Assembly (NCBI RefSeq): GCF_004349235.1
Contig: NZ_SMKY01000024.1
Location: forward strand, 1 to 57,630
Reading direction: 5' to 3'
Length of the DNA stretch: 57,630 nucleotides
Source of the DNA: Actinomadura darangshiensis
GTDB taxonomy: Bacteria; Actinomycetota; Actinomycetes; Streptosporangiales; Streptosporangiaceae
The position numbers were made by a program, and so were the translations under genes. Within the stretch, counting starts at the first letter, position 1; each line of letters opens with the position of its first letter. Under the pieces are notes generated by a model, which saw only the letters and a program-made list of their open reading frames with translations, ran no database searches and was not told where the DNA came from. Below, one piece after another: positions 16,447 through 26,622 of the stretch.

Positions 16447-18207
16447 TTAGTCGAGGCCGTGTACCAATCGCGCGATCGAATGTACTGCCGCAGCATGACG
16501 AATAATCTCATTGTGGTACTGAGCTGCGTCGTTGGCATTATCGGTTAGAAGCCGTGCCGATAGCCCGATGAGGTGGGCGCTGCCCAAGCAGGCTACGTCA
16601 ATGGACAAGCCGAGCATCTCGGGGCTTAGTTCGTTGCCGTGCCCGACGCCGTGACGGAACCGGGTGGTGTGCAGGTGCCCAATGGGGGTGCTGTGAGTGA
16701 TCTGGCTGAGCAAGGAGTAGGCCACCTCCAACCAACCGGGCTCGGGGAATGGGTCTCCCAAGTCCCTGAGCATGCTGCCGATTGTGGGGAGTGGCTTCCG
16801 ATTCCTTGCGATCTCGTCGTCGGGCGTAACGATAAGAACGTTTTTAGGCCGTGCGAAGATGTGAATCGCATCAGACCTAGGTACGCCACTTCCTATCAAC
16901 GTGTTGATCGTCTTCTGCTGACGGGCCCGGAACTCGTCGAAGTACTGTTTTGCGCGCTCTTTGAACTTTTGCCAGTCGCCTACGGAATAGCGCCAAGCCA
17001 TGCGAGCAGCTTCCTCTAGCAGCATCCGCGCAGCGAAGACGGCGATCACACTTGACCCGGGCTGGTCGTAGGTTGCCATCACTGCCTCCAGGTTGGAGTG
17101 GCCCCCGCCGTAGGCGAGCATGGCGTGCAGTGTGGGTTGTCCGCAGTCCCACGGGTTGACCCGCATGCTTTTGACTGACTGGTAATAGGTCTCCGCGGCC
17201 TGGACGACTCCTTGAGCGGCGTCTATGCCCGGCGGGAGGTCACCGGCGGGCTGGACGACGCCCGGTCGCAACAAGGTGGCTTGCCGCGACGGAGCGCTCC
17301 TTCCCTTGCGTTGTGGAACGGGGCGTCGTGCGGTGTCCAATCTGTGGAGCGGCACCGCTGTCGCCGTGACTCCTGCTGCCAGTTCCACCGCGCGCTCAAG
17401 GAAGGCCTGACGTGGCACGTCGGCAGGCCAGAGTTCCGGTACTGCAGCAGCGGTACCGATTAATGTAGCGGCCACTCCAACTGAAGCCACCTGCATGAAG
17501 AGCGCCTCATGGTCGGCCCGCAAATCATGGCCGGCAGCGCCGTCGTCAGTGAAGCTGCTCAGCAAGCCCAAGTAGTTGCCGTGCCCGGCATGAGCCAGGA
17601 CCATCACGGCACCACGCAGGCCCGACATATCCAACAGCTCTCGTGTCCTGCGTAGCAGTTGCGCATGCTCCGAGACGTTGCCTGGAGATGAGCCGACGCC
17701 ACGCCGGGAGAGGAAGTCGTCGAGCAACTCGTTCTCGTTCGGCAGCGCCGGTACGTCCAGCCAACTCATTGACTGACCGGTCAGGTCCGCGATGTCGGGC
17801 AGCGGCATGAGCCAGCGTGGTTCGTTGCCCAGGGTGGCATCAGTCTGTTCGAGCAGAATGCACAGGCGGTTACGTTCGTCGCGCAGGTCGCCAAGTAGCG
17901 CACGACGTCGATCCGGTTCATCGCCGATCCACAGCCACCGCAGCCCGTCGACGAACAGGCTGCGTGCCATCGAGCCGATGACCGTGCCGCCGAAGCCAGC
18001 ACCGATCAGCGACTCGGCACAGGCGTAGCGCTGGCGGGCGAACATGAACGCCAGCCCAGCAAGGAACCGGTCGCCGGAAACGTCGGGGCGGTAATCGATG
18101 GGCAGTTCGTCCAGGTGTAGACGCAATTCGCGGGTAGCCTGGCGCAGCTGGTGCGTCTCCGACGTGACTCTCCGACCGTCCGGTCGTTCCTCATCAGATT
18201 CAGCCAC
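16447..18207 (-). CDS. large protein of unknown function, divergent from type III RM
   Basis: About 586 residues from the GTG at 18207, which has GGGAGAG ten bases upstream; an alternative GTG at 18327 adds 40 poorly biased residues. No catalytic motif is recognised. The protein is helical and appears to contain two related halves: an N-terminal part with MARSLFVDGLRWLWIGDEPD and a C-terminal part with FAARMLLEEAARMAWRYSVG, each followed by basic helices and a conserved-looking His-rich segment (HSTPIGHLHTTRFRHGVGHG). This resembles DUF5677-type proteins sometimes found in defence islands. It is divergent from the mod gene (233-base gap), so co-regulation with the restriction system is possible. 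Confidence 0.55.
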   Translation of the reverse strand: MAESDEERPDGRRVTSETHQLRQATRELRLHLDELPIDYRPDVSGDRFLAGLAFMFARQRYACAESLIGAGFGGTVIGSMARSLFVDGLRWLWIGDEPDRRRALLGDLRDERNRLCILLEQTDATLGNEPRWLMPLPDIADLTGQSMSWLDVPALPNENELLDDFLSRRGVGSSPGNVSEHAQLLRRTRELLDMSGLRGAVMVLAHAGHGNYLGLLSSFTDDGAAGHDLRADHEALFMQVASVGVAATLIGTAAAVPELWPADVPRQAFLERAVELAAGVTATAVPLHRLDTARRPVPQRKGRSAPSRQATLLRPGVVQPAGDLPPGIDAAQGVVQAAETYYQSVKSMRVNPWDCGQPTLHAMLAYGGGHSNLEAVMATYDQPGSSVIAVFAARMLLEEAARMAWRYSVGDWQKFKERAKQYFDEFRARQQKTINTLIGSGVPRSDAIHIFARPKNVLIVTPDDEIARNRKPLPTIGSMLRDLGDPFPEPGWLEVAYSLLSQITHSTPIGHLHTTRFRHGVGHGNELSPEMLGLSIDVACLGSAHLIGLSARLLTDNANDAAQYHNEIIRHAAAVHSIARLVHGLD

Positions 18208-18440
18208 CTGCGCCGAGCTCTCCCGTCTACGTGGCCCCTGTCGATGCTGCCAACTATATTTGAAGTCTGCTCCGGCACAGCCGGAGTCAACCGGACACGC
18301 AAGGTCGACACCGTTCTCTTCGGCCACAGACGGTCACCGAACCGACGGCGAGGGCTGATCGTCACCCGGGTGGGATCTGGCGCGACTGTCGTAGGGATCC
18401 GACAAGATGAACAGGTCACCTTCTAGCCAGGGAACACTCC

Positions 18441-20543
18441 ATGACCTCTAGCTCGACGCCCAAGCACCAGGGTCGTCTCGAACTCACTTGGTCCGACAAG
18501 GACAAAACGATCTTGTCAACCGGAGACGGAAGGTACGACTACACCTTCGTTGACCCGTCTGACTATAGAGTCTCTGAGGTCAGGCTCTTGCACGAGGTTG
18601 GCCGGGTCGAAGCTTCAACGCCGGACGACCTGCCACTGGGGTTGCCTCAGCCGACGTTGGGCAATCTCCTCATCAGTGGTGATGCGATGCATGTACTAGA
18701 CGCTCTCGCTAAGATTCCCACCTACGCGGACCAGTACCTGGGACGAGTGAAGCTGGTCTACATCGACCCCCCGTTCAACACCGGGCAGGCCTTTGCCAGC
18801 TACGAGGATAACATCGCGCACTCGATCTGGCTTACCCTCTTGCGAGACCGAATCCGCCAAATCAGGCCACTTCTTTCTGAAGATGGTTCCGTATGGGTTC
18901 ATCTCGATCATAGCGAGTCCCACAGGTGCCGACTCGTTCTCGACGAGGAACTCGGGGAAAGCAACTTCGTCGCCGAGGTTGCCTGGCAGAAGGCGGATTC
19001 TCCGCGAAATGACACCAGGCTGCTGTCGACGTCCCAGGACACGATTCTGGTCTATCGGAAGTCCGAATCGTGGACTCCTAATCGGATGCCACGACTCGCC
19101 GCCTCGAATACGAGCCGATATCAGTCGCGAGATGGGGATCCTGTGCCGTGGCGTGATGGAGATGCCACGGCAGGAAAGGCCGCGACGAACCATCCCATGG
19201 TCTACGCGATTCAGCACCCAGTGACTGGGGCTCTGATGTATCCGACAGCAGGCCGCTGCTGGGGCAAGGCGCAGTCATGGATGCTGGAGCAGATGTCGGA
19301 GTACGCTCCATATGAACTGCGAAATATTGGCGACGAAGTCGAACGTGCTCGCATCTGCGGGACAACTTCGAACAAGGTGCGGGCGGGCGTCCCCGCAATC
19401 ATGTTGGCAGTACCAGTCGAGGAGGCCGCACCGATAGCGCAGGCTCGATATGCCGCCGGCCTCTGGCCGGAAATTGTTATGTTGGGACTTCGAGAGAAGA
19501 TTCAGCGTAAAAAGCACTTGGCTGATAACGGTCGCGTCCCTGAAACGCTTTGGCTCGGAAGCGAGGTTGGCGGAAACCTTCGCGGGAAACTCGAAATAAA
19601 GGCGTTGTTTCCCAACGAGCACCCGTTCGCGACCCCGAAGCCTGAGGCGCTGCTCGGGCGTATCATCCATATCGCCTCTAACCCCGGTGACATTGTCCTC
19701 GACTGTTTCGCCGGTTCGGGCACAACGGCGGCCGTCGCACACAAGATGGGGCGCCGTTGGGTGACGAGTGAGCTACTTTCGAATACGGTCGCACGGTACG
19801 CGCTGCCCCGCCTTGTCAAGGTCGTCAATGGCGAGGACGCTGGCGGCGTCACCGCAGTCACGGAGCGGATATCAGCGATGAATGGCGACGACGAGGATAG
19901 TGATCGTAATGATCTACCTGGCGGGATGACGGCGGATGAGGCGCAGCAGTTCAATCGATTGCTGGCCCGGGTGACCAAGACCATCGGGCCAGAACTCGAC
20001 GACACCACGATTAAGGCCCTCAAATCTGCGACCAAGACGAAGACCGTAACTACCGTCAACTGGCACGGTGGTGGCAGCTTCGTTCATCTCCAGGTCGGCG
20101 AGTCCATGTTTGATGAGTTGGAAGGCGTAGTCCTTTTGGCAGAGTGGGCCACTCAAGGAGCTTTGGCTGAGGCCATGTGTGCTCAGCTTTCAGTCGACTA
20201 CCGTCCGGAAGGGATCTTTGCTGCGCGGCAAGGGCGAACCCGTTATGTGGTGGTTGATGGGATGGTCGGCGAAGGGACTGTAGCCGCGATCCTCGATCGT
20301 CTCGCGGCCGACGAGGTAGTTGAAGTCTGGGCGACCCAACTCGACGAGACCGCCGTCGAGGTACTCAAGAAGCGCCGGAAGGGTTCACGGCTTGAGTTGA
20401 TACCCGATAAGGTGCTTGACAACTATAGGCGTAAATCGTCTCAAAACTCGCCGTTCGGTGCTGGTCGCTCCGTTGCGCAGTCAGCTGCGTCCTTGGACGA
20501 AGCCGGAGAAGCGGCCACGCTTGACGACTTGGGAGGTACATGA
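18441..20543 (+). CDS. mod: type III restriction-modification DNA methyltransferase (Mod)
   Basis: N6-adenine (or N4-cytosine) DNA methyltransferase of 700 residues. Motif [10 protein letters not shown] is near residue 110 and the AdoMet-binding motif [18 protein letters not shown] near 422, so catalytic motifs come first: the beta-class order used by type III Mod proteins. The region between them contains the presumed target recognition domain (about 180-390). The stop overlaps the res start (ATGA). In type III systems Mod alone methylates one strand of an asymmetric site, and with Res it cuts unmodified head-to-head sites. The specificity cannot be read from sequence. Confidence 0.92.
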   Translation: MTSSSTPKHQGRLELTWSDKDKTILSTGDGRYDYTFVDPSDYRVSEVRLLHEVGRVEASTPDDLPLGLPQPTLGNLLISGDAMHVLDALAKIPTYADQYLGRVKLVYIDPPFNTGQAFASYEDNIAHSIWLTLLRDRIRQIRPLLSEDGSVWVHLDHSESHRCRLVLDEELGESNFVAEVAWQKADSPRNDTRLLSTSQDTILVYRKSESWTPNRMPRLAASNTSRYQSRDGDPVPWRDGDATAGKAATNHPMVYAIQHPVTGALMYPTAGRCWGKAQSWMLEQMSEYAPYELRNIGDEVERARICGTTSNKVRAGVPAIMLAVPVEEAAPIAQARYAAGLWPEIVMLGLREKIQRKKHLADNGRVPETLWLGSEVGGNLRGKLEIKALFPNEHPFATPKPEALLGRIIHIASNPGDIVLDCFAGSGTTAAVAHKMGRRWVTSELLSNTVARYALPRLVKVVNGEDAGGVTAVTERISAMNGDDEDSDRNDLPGGMTADEAQQFNRLLARVTKTIGPELDDTTIKALKSATKTKTVTTVNWHGGGSFVHLQVGESMFDELEGVVLLAEWATQGALAEAMCAQLSVDYRPEGIFAARQGRTRYVVVDGMVGEGTVAAILDRLAADEVVEVWATQLDETAVEVLKKRRKGSRLELIPDKVLDNYRRKSSQNSPFGAGRSVAQSAASLDEAGEAATLDDLGGT

Positions 20544-23098
20544 TGAGCGAACTGCGGTTTGAACTCGATCTGCTTGATGAGATCGCTCACCGCCTGGATC
20601 TCCGTGAGCCGAACCGCAAGGCGATTGAATCCGTTGTTCTGCGGACTTCGGATCACTATGACGTGCAGGGCAAGGCCGAGCCGTACGAGTGCATCGTTGA
20701 CTCGGCTACCGGCGTAGGGAAAACCTATGTCATGGCCGGACTGATGGAGTACCTTGCTGGCGCAGAGATCCCGGCTCGAAATTTCCTACTACTGGCCCCC
20801 GGGCGTACGATCCGCGACAAGTCAGTCCGCAATTTCACTGCGGGAAACATCAAATCGCTGCGTCACATGCTGCGGTCAAACCCGTTTGTGATAACAGCCG
20901 AAAACTTTGACACCCAAGCGACACGGATCGCTATGGACGACTCGTCGATTACGAAACTCTACATCTTTACCGTTCAGGCGCTCACGACGTCCACTGGCGA
21001 GGGCCGGGCCACGCATGCTCCATTGGAGAACCTCGGGAAATCATTTTTCGACTATCTCGCAAGCCTGGACGACCTCGTGATCTTGGCGGATGAACATCAC
21101 TGCTACCGCGGGAAAGCATTCTCCAGCACTATCTCGAAATTGAAGCCCGAACTAGTAGTCGGTATGACTGCTACGCCTGTTAGAGCCGATGAGGCGCTGG
21201 TCGCGTTCCGGTACCCTCTGGCGGCCGCGATCGCTGACAAACTCGTGAAGACCCCGGTCATGGTGGGCCGGCGGGATGACCGTACGGATCTCTCGACGAA
21301 GCTACTCGACGGCGTCAATCTGCTCCGCTACAAGGCGCAGGCCGCGGACTCCTACGCCAAGGAGAACGGCTTCGCCCCGGTGAACCCGGTCATGCTGGTA
21401 ATCGCGCAAAGTATCGAGGAGGCCGAGGAGTTCCATGGGATCCTCGATTCGACTGGTTTCGACGGCGGAGAGTGGGTTGGCAAGACTTTGCTCGTCCATT
21501 CGAAGCTAACTGGTGATAAAAAAGAGGTGGCTCTTGCCGCGCTTGATGCGGTTGAGGAGCCGGGTTCACAAACCCGCATTATCATTAGCGTCGGGATGCT
21601 TAAAGAAGGATGGGACGTCAAGAGTGTATACGTGATTGCCTCAATGCGGGCTTCAGTCTCTGAGGTGATGACGGAACAGACTCTCGGCAGGGGCATGCGA
21701 TTGCCGTTCGGCAAATATACAAATATCGAACTTCTGGACACGCTTGAGGTTTTGGCGCACGAGAAGTACAGCGATCTATTGGCCAAGCGCAAGGTCCTCA
21801 ACGAGGCATTTATCGACTACGGTACGTATGCCGAGCTCCGTAGCCTGCCCGATGGCAGTGCTGTTGTACGACAAAGGCAGGAGATGACCGACGCAACGGT
21901 GATCGCTCCTCCATCGGTCTCCGAAGGAACGCCGAAGGGCTCCGGTATTTCAATTCAATCGGGCGCAGATTTTTTTATTTCCGACTCGGTTTCGATCGCT
22001 GGACCGTCGCTGGCGTCCACGTCAGGCGAGGTTGCGGGAGTCGTGGATTTTGATAGCCGGAAAAGGGAAGCTGAGGGAGCCGCCAAAAAGGCCGGTGCCC
22101 CAGTCCAGTATGACCCCCTCGCCAACAGGGAACCTATTCTCATTCCCAGGCTGATTTCCGAGGTGCAAAGTATCTCGGTGAGCCTGAACGACATTGATGA
22201 CTATGGGCCGTTCGAGCAACTGGGGCGTACCCTCACGGCAGACATTTCTGATGATCTAAGACGGACAAAGATCATCGCCGCCCATGATGGCCGCCGGGTG
22301 GTTGTATCCACCCAGGATGCGTCCGACAAGATCGCCTCTGCACTTCCACTCGACATCCCGCTATCGTCGTCCCGCGCAATGCTCATCAAGCGCGTGATGT
22401 CCGTCAAAGGTGTGGCGAACCGCAAGCTAGAGCTTGGCGCAGCCAATCGTATCGTCGATCACCTGATCAAGGCCATGGGAGACAAAGCGGCCGAGCACCT
22501 TTCGGCCTTCGGAGCGCGGTGTGGTCAACGTCTCGCTGCTGACGTTTCCAAGACACTTCGTGCTGCGAGTCGTGTGGCCCAAGTCAATTATTCTGATCAT
22601 GTCGAGGTCGTCGCGCTTAATAAGGTTCGTCTGACCAGGAAGGCGCAGGTATCGGGTCACGCTGACGGGTCGTTCGACAAGACATTGGCCTTTGGCGGCT
22701 GGAGTAGGAACCTTTATAGTCACGCCTGGTTTGATACCTCTCCCGAGTTCGATGCGGCCAATGCCATCGATGCTGGTGCAAGCGTGTTGGTGTGGGCGCG
22801 TCTTCACATCAACGATGTCCCGATCACCTGGACATCGGATGGGAACAAATACAACCCGGATCTTGTGGTGATCGAAGAGGTTGAGGGGAAACGCTATGGC
22901 TGGCTCGTTGAGACCAAGGCTGACAAGGATCTGACGTCTCAAGAAGTAGCTGGAAAACGCAAGGCCGCAAAGAGATGGGCGAACACTGCGAATTCTTCGC
23001 CCGATGTGGCGATAACGTGGCGTTACCTATTGGTGGGCGAACAAGATGTCGAGGATGCGCAGGGCTCCTGGGAACATTTGAAGGGGTTCGGCCAGTAG
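20540..23098 (+). CDS. res: type III restriction enzyme Res subunit
   Basis: ATP-dependent nuclease subunit of 852 residues. An SF2 helicase core starts with Walker [15 protein letters not shown] (about 52-65), motif II is ADEHHCYRG (about 182), and motif VI lies in [13 protein letters not shown]. Near the C-terminus YNPDLVV...WLVETKADK is the PD-(D/E)xK endonuclease site (D about 773, ETK about 790). It is translationally coupled to mod. All expected catalytic residues look intact, so the system should be functional. It would serve as defence against phage or incoming plasmid DNA. Confidence 0.92.
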   Translation: MMSELRFELDLLDEIAHRLDLREPNRKAIESVVLRTSDHYDVQGKAEPYECIVDSATGVGKTYVMAGLMEYLAGAEIPARNFLLLAPGRTIRDKSVRNFTAGNIKSLRHMLRSNPFVITAENFDTQATRIAMDDSSITKLYIFTVQALTTSTGEGRATHAPLENLGKSFFDYLASLDDLVILADEHHCYRGKAFSSTISKLKPELVVGMTATPVRADEALVAFRYPLAAAIADKLVKTPVMVGRRDDRTDLSTKLLDGVNLLRYKAQAADSYAKENGFAPVNPVMLVIAQSIEEAEEFHGILDSTGFDGGEWVGKTLLVHSKLTGDKKEVALAALDAVEEPGSQTRIIISVGMLKEGWDVKSVYVIASMRASVSEVMTEQTLGRGMRLPFGKYTNIELLDTLEVLAHEKYSDLLAKRKVLNEAFIDYGTYAELRSLPDGSAVVRQRQEMTDATVIAPPSVSEGTPKGSGISIQSGADFFISDSVSIAGPSLASTSGEVAGVVDFDSRKREAEGAAKKAGAPVQYDPLANREPILIPRLISEVQSISVSLNDIDDYGPFEQLGRTLTADISDDLRRTKIIAAHDGRRVVVSTQDASDKIASALPLDIPLSSSRAMLIKRVMSVKGVANRKLELGAANRIVDHLIKAMGDKAAEHLSAFGARCGQRLAADVSKTLRAASRVAQVNYSDHVEVVALNKVRLTRKAQVSGHADGSFDKTLAFGGWSRNLYSHAWFDTSPEFDAANAIDAGASVLVWARLHINDVPITWTSDGNKYNPDLVVIEEVEGKRYGWLVETKADKDLTSQEVAGKRKAAKRWANTANSSPDVAITWRYLLVGEQDVEDAQGSWEHLKGFGQ

Positions 23099-23786
23099 TT
23101 AGTCGTTGACCGGGGAGGCTGGGCCTGTTGCTCTAATTGGGCCACTCAAGATTTCGCAGTGAAGAGTTCCGAAGGGCTTCTGCGCGGTCTGATGACGTGC
23201 TTTCTGCCTTGACCTGGGATGACCGCGCGGGCTGGTGCGTTCTGCTCGATGGAAGTAGCCGCGGGTGTGTCGAGCTAACTCAGCCCGTGTAGTGTCCTCG
23301 GCTGTCAGCCTGGTGATGGCGTACGCGCTGGTGATCGTGGTCCTGCCGGTCGCGATTTCGGTCGATCAGTTGCAGATGAATCTGTCAACTCGTGGTTCTG
23401 CCGGTTGCCGGCTCACTGCACCTGCTCCAGCGCTGGTTTGCGCCGCCGCGGTGCTGCCTTGTCGTAAGCGACATGGTGGGCGCGCTGCCCCGGCTCCTCG
23501 CCGAGTTCCACACGGCGGCCCGGGGTGCTCATCTCCCTCCGGGGGATTAGATCAGAAATGCCGCAATTTAACATCTGCCAATGACGTCACGGCTATTAGG
23601 TAAATATGTCCACTTGAAGGTGGATTGTCTGAATCTGGTTGTGAAGAGATTTACCTTCGTGGCGCCTTGATTTGTGGTCGAAGTATCCGGTCTCCATCTA
23701 CCATCGCTCGACGTCGTCATATAGCGCCGCTGTCACGACGGTTCACGGTGGCGCTCCACAGCGATCAAGTTCGTGAGGGTGGAGAC
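23099..23786. other. intergenic region between RM operon and Tad-like cluster
   Basis: About 690 bases without a supported gene. A short plus-strand tail (MVGALPRLLAEFHTAARGAH, then LPPGD and stop at about 23473-23550) has coding-like codon bias and may be the remnant of a truncated gene. The last 200 bases are less GC-rich and probably hold the promoter of the downstream cluster. No att site or tRNA was seen. Confidence 0.35.
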
Positions 23787-24335
23787 TTGTCCGGTACCGG
23801 TCGACGGGTGGTGAATCGGCTCTGCTGGCTTAGTGTGGCGGGTGCTGCATTGATGGCCTCGGGGTGCGGTGGTGAGCCACAGGCTGTTGCCTTGCCCTCG
23901 GTGACGGATTCCAGCACGCCACTGCCGTCCTCGACTGCGGGGGAAGAGAAGGCTGTGGCGTCGGCTTACATGAAGTTCGTCGCGATGCTCGATCGTGCGG
24001 ATTCTCTGCCTACTGAGTCTCGTAAGCAGGAGCTCGCTACTGTCATGGTAGATCCTCAGCTTTCGCGTGTGTTGCAACGTATCGACAAGATGAGGAGTCA
24101 ACACCTGACGACTTACGGTCGCATCATTGTTCACGTAAAGAAGGTTCAGTTCGCCGGTAGTGGGGCCACGATCTATGACTGCCAGGATTCCCGCGACTCC
24201 GGACTTCTGAACTCGATTACAGGCAAGAAGGTTAATCGTGGGGTTCCGCAGGGGAACACCAAGGCTCTGATGGTCAAGAGTTCGGATGGGCAGTGGCGGG
24301 TCAGTAAATCCATCACGATCGGTGAAGGGTGCTGA
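23787..24335 (+). CDS. putative lipoprotein at start of Tad-like cluster
   Basis: About 182 residues. A basic start (TGRRVVNRL), hydrophobic stretch (CWLSVAGAALMASGC) and lipobox LMASGC indicate a lipid-anchored exported protein. TTG 23787 is chosen because GAGGG lies 7 bases upstream; GTG 23808 or 23811 are alternatives. The exported part has a Ser/Thr/Pro linker and then a compact domain (VASAYMKFVAMLDRADSLPT ... SSDGQWRVSKSITIGEGC) resembling small NTF2-like stalk domains. It immediately precedes the secretion genes and may be a structural part of that machine. The function is unknown. Confidence 0.6.
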   Translation: MSGTGRRVVNRLCWLSVAGAALMASGCGGEPQAVALPSVTDSSTPLPSSTAGEEKAVASAYMKFVAMLDRADSLPTESRKQELATVMVDPQLSRVLQRIDKMRSQHLTTYGRIIVHVKKVQFAGSGATIYDCQDSRDSGLLNSITGKKVNRGVPQGNTKALMVKSSDGQWRVSKSITIGEGC

Positions 24336-24338
24336 CGG

Positions 24339-25097
24339 GTGGAAATTGTTGCGCCCGTGCTTGGAGTTGGACTTTTCATTTCCTCTTTCGTTGGCGCGTC
24401 ACCTCCGCGGGATCCCCTGCCGCCGAGCGCGAACCCCTACAGCTACAACTTCGGCGCTCAGGACGACGGTAATCCAGGCGGCGGAGGGGCCCCTGCTTCT
24501 AGATCGCCCCGAAGCAACGCCAGCGAAGAGCAAGAACTGGGACCGCATGATTGCCGGCGACTGAGCGACGATGTGCAGGTCTGCGAGCCAGTGCATGGGG
24601 GCGGTAAGGCACGCAAGGTCTCCCCGGCTGAGTTGGCGTTGACCAAGTGGGCGCATATGCAGATCCCCACGCCGGCAGTGCGGACGGCACCGCCTCGCCG
24701 GACCGACGGTCTGGTGGGCCTGCCGGAATGGTTCTGGGTGACCAACTGGCATCCGTTGAGCGGTCGCGTCGCGGCTCGGGACGTGTGGGTCGAGGTCACT
24801 GCTCGGCCGCAACGTATGACCATCGCGCCGGGGCCTGGGGAGCAGGTCGTTCGGTGCTCTGGACCCGGTACCGCCTATGACAAGTCACGGTCAGCCGCGT
24901 CACAGCGCACCGAGTGCTCCTACACCTTTACGCGGTCCTCGTTGCGTGAGCCTGGCGAGGCGTATCAAGTGCGGGTGACCGTGGCGTGGGGCGGCACATG
25001 GCGGGGTTCTGATGGGTCTGGTGGGGTGCTTCCGCAGGTGAGCCGGTCGACGAGTTTCAGGTTGCGGGTGGCCGAGGCGCAGGCGCTTTACCGATGA
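24339..25097 (+). CDS. exported protein of unknown function in Tad-like cluster
   Basis: 252 residues from GTG 24339, four bases after the upstream stop. An N-terminal hydrophobic segment (VAPVLGVGLFISSFVG) suggests export. A long Pro/Gly/Ser-rich linker and a C-terminal beta-rich domain follow (VGLPEWFWVTNWHPLSGR, then YTFTRSSLREPGEAYQVRVT and SFRLRVAEAQAL). Genes of this type often lie upstream of SAF/TadA genes in actinomycetes. The stop overlaps the SAF gene start (ATGA). No enzymatic motif is seen. Confidence 0.6.
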   Translation: MEIVAPVLGVGLFISSFVGASPPRDPLPPSANPYSYNFGAQDDGNPGGGGAPASRSPRSNASEEQELGPHDCRRLSDDVQVCEPVHGGGKARKVSPAELALTKWAHMQIPTPAVRTAPPRRTDGLVGLPEWFWVTNWHPLSGRVAARDVWVEVTARPQRMTIAPGPGEQVVRCSGPGTAYDKSRSAASQRTECSYTFTRSSLREPGEAYQVRVTVAWGGTWRGSDGSGGVLPQVSRSTSFRLRVAEAQALYR

Positions 25098-25810
25098 GGG
25101 CCGGTATGAAATTGAGTGACCGAGCGTTGCAGGGGCACGCCGCCTCGAAGACCGTGAGCGGCGCGGGGGCCCCGTCGTCCAAGCGACTGGCGCGGCAGCG
25201 CCGTCCAGGAGTGATCGCGGCGGCGGTGCTGTTGCTGGTGCTGGCTGTGGCGACCAACGTGTATCTGTTCCGCTCCTCGGGCGACCGGATTTCAGTCGTC
25301 AGGGTGGCGCGTGACGTCGCGATGGGGCACAAGGTCACCCAGGCTGATCTCGACGAGGCCCGGGTTCCGCTGGTGCCAGGCGTGAACATGGTTCCGGGCC
25401 GTCAGCTTGAGCAGGTTGTCGGGCGGCGGGCCGCTGTGGGGTTGCGGAAAGGGACGCTTCTGGCGGCGTCGCAGTTGACGACGCAGCAGAGCCCTCCGGC
25501 GGGGAGGACGCTGGTTGCCGTCCCGTTGAAGGCTGGTGCTATGCCGCCCGGTCTGGCTCCCGGCTGGGCAGTCCGAGTGGTGTTCACCTTCGGGGATCAA
25601 GGACAGGAGCCCGCAACCGGCACTCCACGGAGCCGCGCGCAGACCACGGTTTTCCGGGATGTCGCCGCAGTGGTCGACGAGGTGATTGGACCGGACGCCG
25701 AGGGAGCGATGACGGTATCCCTGGTGGTCCCTGACGCCGACAGCAGTGCGGTCGCGCGGCAGGCGGCTGCCGGGATGGTCGTTCTCGTCGTGACGGAAAG
25801 GCGGGGCTGA
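25094..25810 (+). CDS. SAF-domain protein (CpaB/RcpC-like)
   Basis: 238 residues with one N-terminal membrane helix (VIAAAVLLLVLAVATNVYLF) and an exported SAF domain (VVRVARDVAMGHKVTQADLD, then LRKGTLLAASQLT). CpaB/RcpC proteins help assemble the outer part of Tad pili. In Gram-positive actinomycetes the homologue sits on the outer face of the membrane. The gene overlaps the upstream gene by 4 bases and is followed 2 bases later by a CpaE-like ATPase gene. Confidence 0.75.
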   Translation: MRAGMKLSDRALQGHAASKTVSGAGAPSSKRLARQRRPGVIAAAVLLLVLAVATNVYLFRSSGDRISVVRVARDVAMGHKVTQADLDEARVPLVPGVNMVPGRQLEQVVGRRAAVGLRKGTLLAASQLTTQQSPPAGRTLVAVPLKAGAMPPGLAPGWAVRVVFTFGDQGQEPATGTPRSRAQTTVFRDVAAVVDEVIGPDAEGAMTVSLVVPDADSSAVARQAAAGMVVLVVTERRG

Positions 25811-25812
25811 TT

Positions 25813-26622
25813 GTGGCGCTGCACTGTGTCGTCTCGGCGGGCGGATCGCCGGGTGTCACCACTACGGCGCTGGGCTTGGCGATGGCCTGGCCGAGCCGGG
25901 TGCTACTGGCCGAGTGTGATCCCATGGGGCGTCGTGTGGTGTCGGGCTTTATGGCGGATCGTGTCCGTGAGTCGGTCGGCCCGGGTCTCCTCGGCTTGGC
26001 CATGGCCGCCGAGTCCGGGCCGCATGCTCGTCTTCCGCTGGAGGACTATGTGCTGCCCATCCCCGGCGAGGACTTCGTCGAACTGTTGCACGGTGTTCGT
26101 GATCCTCGGCACGGGGTGCGGCTGGCGTCGTTGTGGAGCCGGCTGTCCGAGGTGTTGGCGTCGAGACCGGGCGATGTGATCGCGGACTTGGGACGTATTG
26201 GCGGGCGGGACACACCGGATGCCCTGCTGCGGGCCGCGCGGAGCGTGGTCATGGTGTTGAAGCCGACGTTGACGCAGGTCGATGTCGCTGCTCCACGGCT
26301 CGATGCTCTGAAGGGCCTGGTGGGCGATCGCGCGGCCGTCGGGCTGTGTCTGATCACGGATGGGCCGTACAGCGCGGCTGAGGTCGAGCGGGTTCTTGGA
26401 ACACCGGTGTTTGCCGAGTTGCCGCACTCGCCGGCTGATGCCCGAGTCTTCTCGGAGGGTGCTCGGCCCCGAAGGACGTTCAAGACATCGCTACTTTTGC
26501 GGTCGTTCAAGTGCCTGGGGCGGCGGATCAACGCGACTGCCGGGGCGCAGACGATGGACGTCGGGGACGAGGACGGGGCCGTTCTGGCGGGTGCTGGGAC
26601 CGTTGCTCGGGGCGTCCGGTGA
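25813..26622 (+). CDS. CpaE/ParA-like ATPase, probably degenerate
   Basis: 269 residues related to the MinD/ParA family. The start VVSAGGSPGVTTTALGLAMA corresponds to the deviant Walker A KGGxGKT but has PGVTTT and no signature Lys, so nucleotide binding may be lost or altered. AECDPMGRRV and DVIADLGRIG correspond to later ParA motifs. In Tad systems CpaE/TadZ localises the machine and often has a degenerate P-loop, which fits here. The stop overlaps the TadA GTG (GTGA). Confidence 0.7.
   Translation: MALHCVVSAGGSPGVTTTALGLAMAWPSRVLLAECDPMGRRVVSGFMADRVRESVGPGLLGLAMAAESGPHARLPLEDYVLPIPGEDFVELLHGVRDPRHGVRLASLWSRLSEVLASRPGDVIADLGRIGGRDTPDALLRAARSVVMVLKPTLTQVDVAAPRLDALKGLVGDRAAVGLCLITDGPYSAAEVERVLGTPVFAELPHSPADARVFSEGARPRRTFKTSLLLRSFKCLGRRINATAGAQTMDVGDEDGAVLAGAGTVARGVR

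Noticed and set aside
23265..23603. 112-codon plus-strand open frame after the RM operon
   Set aside because: Mixed composition without a ribosome site; at most a short coding remnant in another frame is visible.
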